A stretch of DNA of 64,000 bases from Chitinivorax sp. PXF-14 (lineage in GTDB: Bacteria; Pseudomonadota; Gammaproteobacteria; Burkholderiales; SCOH01). The notes under the pieces are model-generated. The model was not told the DNA's origin, ran no database searches, and was given only the letters and a program-made list of their open reading frames with translations. The stretch covers positions 1-64,000 of the forward strand of contig NZ_JBFNXJ010000016.1 of assembly GCF_040812015.1 (NCBI RefSeq), in the 5' to 3' direction. Shown one piece after another: positions 61,714 through 64,000 of this stretch. The position numbers and the translations under genes are program-made. The stretch's first letter is position 1. Each line of letters starts with the position of its first letter.

Positions 61714-63308
61714 TGCCATGTCCTGCAGGTAAGGCGGAAGGCGGCGCCCCGGTCCGAATCGATCAGATCGAGCGAGGCATGGTTGGCCGCTGCGACCTCG
61801 CGCGCGATGTACAGCCCCAGGCCGCTGCCGTGGCTGTCGTCGGTGGTGAAGAAGGGTTCGAACAGCTGCGCGCGCAGCTCTGGCTTCACTCCGGGGCCGT
61901 CGTCGTTGATGTCGATATTGGCCTGGTGGCCGTCGAGATGGGCCGTCAGCACGATGCTGCCCGGCTGCTGGCGGCAATAGCGCCAGGCGTTGCGTACCAG
62001 GTTCCACAGCACCTGATGCAGGTGATTGCGGTCGAAGCCGATCACCAGGTCCTCCGGGCAGGCCACGCTCAGCACGTCGGCCGGTATGCCTTCGGCTTGC
62101 ACGGCCTCGTCGATGAAGGCGTGCAGGTAGCTGGCCAGCCGGATCTGCTCGGGCTGTGCGCGGTCGCGCCGGTTCAGCTGCAGGATGTCCTGCACCATGG
62201 CGTCGAGGCGCTTGGTGTTGTCGCGGATGATGCGCGTGAGTTTTTTCGTCAGCGGGTCGTGCGCATCTTCGGCCAGCAGCTCGGCGGCATGGCTGATCGA
62301 CGACAGCGGGTTGCGCACTTCATGCGCGATATTGGCGGTGAGCCGGCCGAGCGCGGCCAGCTTCATCTGCTGCGACATGGCCTGCTGCCGGTTGATGTCT
62401 TCGAGAAAGATCACTGCCCCGGCGTTGCGGTCGGCGGCAATCGGCACGAAACGCGGGTGGATCAGCTTGCCGGTCGGGGTCTTGAGCGTCAGGTCGCCCT
62501 GGGTATGGCCCTGGCGCCAGTTGCTGGCGGCAGCTTCGAGCGAGGGTAGGTAGTCCGACAGCTTGGGCTTCTCGGTGATGCGCGGCGGCCCGAGCAGCCG
62601 CTCGGCCTGGTGGTTGTGGCTGCGCACCAGGCCGGCATGGTCGATCACGATCACGCCGTCGGGCATGTCCTGGATCACCAGCTGGTTGATCTGCGCCAGG
62701 TTGGCCAGGTCGATGCCGCGCTGCAGCGCCACCCGCTCGCTCTCGGTGGCGTACTGCGCCAGCCGGTGGGCGAGCCAGGCCGTGGCGAAATAGCCGAGGC
62801 AGAGCAGCGCGGGCTGGCTGAAGTCTGCCTTCACGTCGCCCTGGGTCAGCATGCGCAGGCTTTCGATGAACAGCACGCCGATGCTCGCGATCGAGGCGTG
62901 GAACAGCGTCATCTTGCCGCGACTGATCATGCCTGCGCCCGCCAGATACGGCATCAGCAAGAGCCCAAGGCCGCTCGCAATGCCGCCTTTCAGGTACATC
63001 AGGCTGATGATGATGACGATGTCGACGGTTACCTGCGCCGTGATCTGGATATTGAAGATCGGCCAGCGGCGCTTGATGGTGAGGAACGAGACGACGCTGA
63101 ACAGCAGGTAGCCGAATACCAGCGCGGTCAGTGTGGTGCGCGTCATGCCGGTATCGGGCTCGACCTGCAGCGACAGCGTGACCGCCGCGATGGCCAGGAT
63201 GCAGGCGATCACCAGCCGGTAGAGGTTGAACAGCAACAGCGAACGCCAGAATGCGCCCGGGTAATGCTGGTTGGCGTGGCGCGTATAGGGGTAGGGGACG
63301 TAGGCCAT
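61710..63308 (-). CDS. pilS: Sensor histidine kinase PilS
   Basis: The 532-residue product has six N-terminal membrane segments (FWRSLLLFNLYRLVIACILAIAAVTLSLQ ... FATAWLAHRLAQYATESERVALQRGIDLANLAQINQLVIQ), a PAS domain (DMPDGVIVIDHAGLVRSHNHQAERLLG), and a HisKA domain with TANIAHEVRNPLSSISHAAELL (His329), then a HATPase (LVRNAWRYCRQQ, DINDDGPGVKPELRAQLFEPFFTTDDSHGSGLGLYIAREV). PilS senses pilin levels and phosphorylates PilR. It overlaps pilR by four bases. Confidence 0.92.
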   Translation of the reverse strand: MAYVPYPYTRHANQHYPGAFWRSLLLFNLYRLVIACILAIAAVTLSLQVEPDTGMTRTTLTALVFGYLLFSVVSFLTIKRRWPIFNIQITAQVTVDIVIIISLMYLKGGIASGLGLLLMPYLAGAGMISRGKMTLFHASIASIGVLFIESLRMLTQGDVKADFSQPALLCLGYFATAWLAHRLAQYATESERVALQRGIDLANLAQINQLVIQDMPDGVIVIDHAGLVRSHNHQAERLLGPPRITEKPKLSDYLPSLEAAASNWRQGHTQGDLTLKTPTGKLIHPRFVPIAADRNAGAVIFLEDINRQQAMSQQMKLAALGRLTANIAHEVRNPLSSISHAAELLAEDAHDPLTKKLTRIIRDNTKRLDAMVQDILQLNRRDRAQPEQIRLASYLHAFIDEAVQAEGIPADVLSVACPEDLVIGFDRNHLHQVLWNLVRNAWRYCRQQPGSIVLTAHLDGHQANIDINDDGPGVKPELRAQLFEPFFTTDDSHGSGLGLYIAREVAAANHASLDLIDSDRGAAFRLTCRTWQ

Positions 63309-63440
63309 GTTCTAGAAAGTATTGTCCGGCCTGTATTGTAGGCCGAAAGCGGGGCCGCGCGCAGGCAGGCGGAACGCTTGGCGCACTGCGTCATTCCTGT
63401 ACAATCGAAGTCGACCCAAATCGTTTCGCAGGAGAAGTCC

Positions 63441-64000
63441 ATGGACGTCAAAGCCTATATGCTGGAAGTCGGCCGCGCCGCGCGTGCCGCATCCCGCGCC
63501 ATTGCCAAGGCTGACACTAACGTCAAGAACAAGGCTTTGCTCGTGATGGCCGACGCCATCGAGCGCGACAGCGCCAAGCTGATCGCCGCCAACGAGCAGG
63601 ATCTCGCGCGTGCGCGCGCCAACGGCCTCGATACCGCCATGCTCGACCGCCTCACGCTGAACGCCAAGGGCGTCGCCAGCATGGCCGACGGCCTGCGCCA
63701 GATCGCCGCGCTGCCCGACCCGGTCGGCGAGATCGACGACATGAGCTACCGCCCGAGCGGCATTCAGCTCGGCAAGATGCGCGTGCCGCTAGGCGTCATC
63801 GGCATCATCTACGAAGCGCGTCCGAACGTGACGGCAGATGCTGCCGGCCTGTGCCTGAAGGCCGGCAACGCGGCGATTCTGCGTGGCGGCTCGGAGGCGA
63901 TCGAATCCAACCGTGCCATCGCCGCCTGCGTGCGCGAAGGGCTGCAAGCCGTGGGCCTGCCGCAGACCGTGGTGCAGGTGGTGGAAACCACCGACCGCGC
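63441..64000 (+). CDS. proA: Gamma-glutamyl phosphate reductase, N-terminal part
   Basis: The gene starts at ATG 63441, with AGGAG 6 bases upstream, and runs off the end of the window. The 186 visible codons give [71 protein letters not shown]..., then [72 protein letters not shown], matching ProA. It reduces gamma-glutamyl phosphate with NADPH in proline synthesis. The catalytic Cys is beyond the window. Confidence 0.96.
   Translation, partial: MDVKAYMLEVGRAARAASRAIAKADTNVKNKALLVMADAIERDSAKLIAANEQDLARARANGLDTAMLDRLTLNAKGVASMADGLRQIAALPDPVGEIDDMSYRPSGIQLGKMRVPLGVIGIIYEARPNVTADAAGLCLKAGNAAILRGGSEAIESNRAIAACVREGLQAVGLPQTVVQVVETTDR

Overview
The window is a chromosomal segment of a GC-rich betaproteobacterium. 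The gene order exbB-exbD-lpxK-trm112-kdsB-adk, the very large DUF3683 FAD/Fe-S dehydrogenase, the divergent hda/purM pair, lptM next to cyaY, and NsrR-type control of flavohemoglobin all fit that class. Something near Neisseriales/Chitinibacteraceae is a reasonable guess, but the genus is inferred, not shown. Genes are tightly packed, with many ATGA/TGATG overlaps and several non-ATG starts (TTG for purM, the HIT protein and the DUF945 gene; GTG for hda, exbB, xseA and the truncated globin). I saw no tRNA, rRNA, CRISPR array, insertion sequence or prophage. The first gene (heptose-phosphate nucleotidyltransferase) and the last (proA) run off the window ends.

Layout. 0-6.6 kb: rfaE2 end, lptM, cyaY, a YqaA-like membrane protein, the 1276-residue DUF3683 dehydrogenase, a half-size asparaginase and a HIT protein. 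6.6-17.9 kb: a possible c-di-GMP-related protein, quinone reductase, a ThDP enzyme, the hda-HAD-PAP2 operon facing purM, then purN, a DUF3108 protein and an RNA m5C methyltransferase. 17.9-31.1 kb: an isolated FliD-like gene, DUF945, MscS channel, acyl desaturase, RidA/YceI, a reductase pair, EamA exporter, SrkA kinase and a PPi-type phosphofructokinase. 31.2-35.1 kb: the envelope operon exbB-exbD-lpxK-trm112-kdsB-adk. 35.2-41.6 kb: a regulatory-looking gap with DnaA-box-like motifs, xseA, a lipase-like hydrolase, a DUF1857 protein, a small ORF containing its own terminator, a racemase homologue, azlCD, and an SPFH/ribbon-helix-helix operon with a twin operator.

41.6-55.2 kb: mutL-(membrane protein)-miaA and queG/tsaE-amiC, modules that are usually adjacent, are separated here by a cytochrome c fusion, an unknown 140-residue protein and a MASE3 hybrid histidine kinase. 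murI and a small lipoprotein follow. 55.3-64 kb: purB; a nitric-oxide module (NsrR, group III truncated globin, flavohemoglobin Hmp) with two matching NsrR sites; a DJ-1/PfpI protein; the type IV pilus regulators PilS-PilR; and proA.

The points most worth a second look are the small ORF whose intrinsic terminator precedes its stop codon (38478-38672), the SPFH-RHH operon and its operator (40498-41584), the DnaA-box-like cluster (35200-35425), the duplicated NsrR site, and enzymes with altered key residues (PFK Gly for Asp, racemase Ala, cytochrome fusion without a Mo-ligand Cys).
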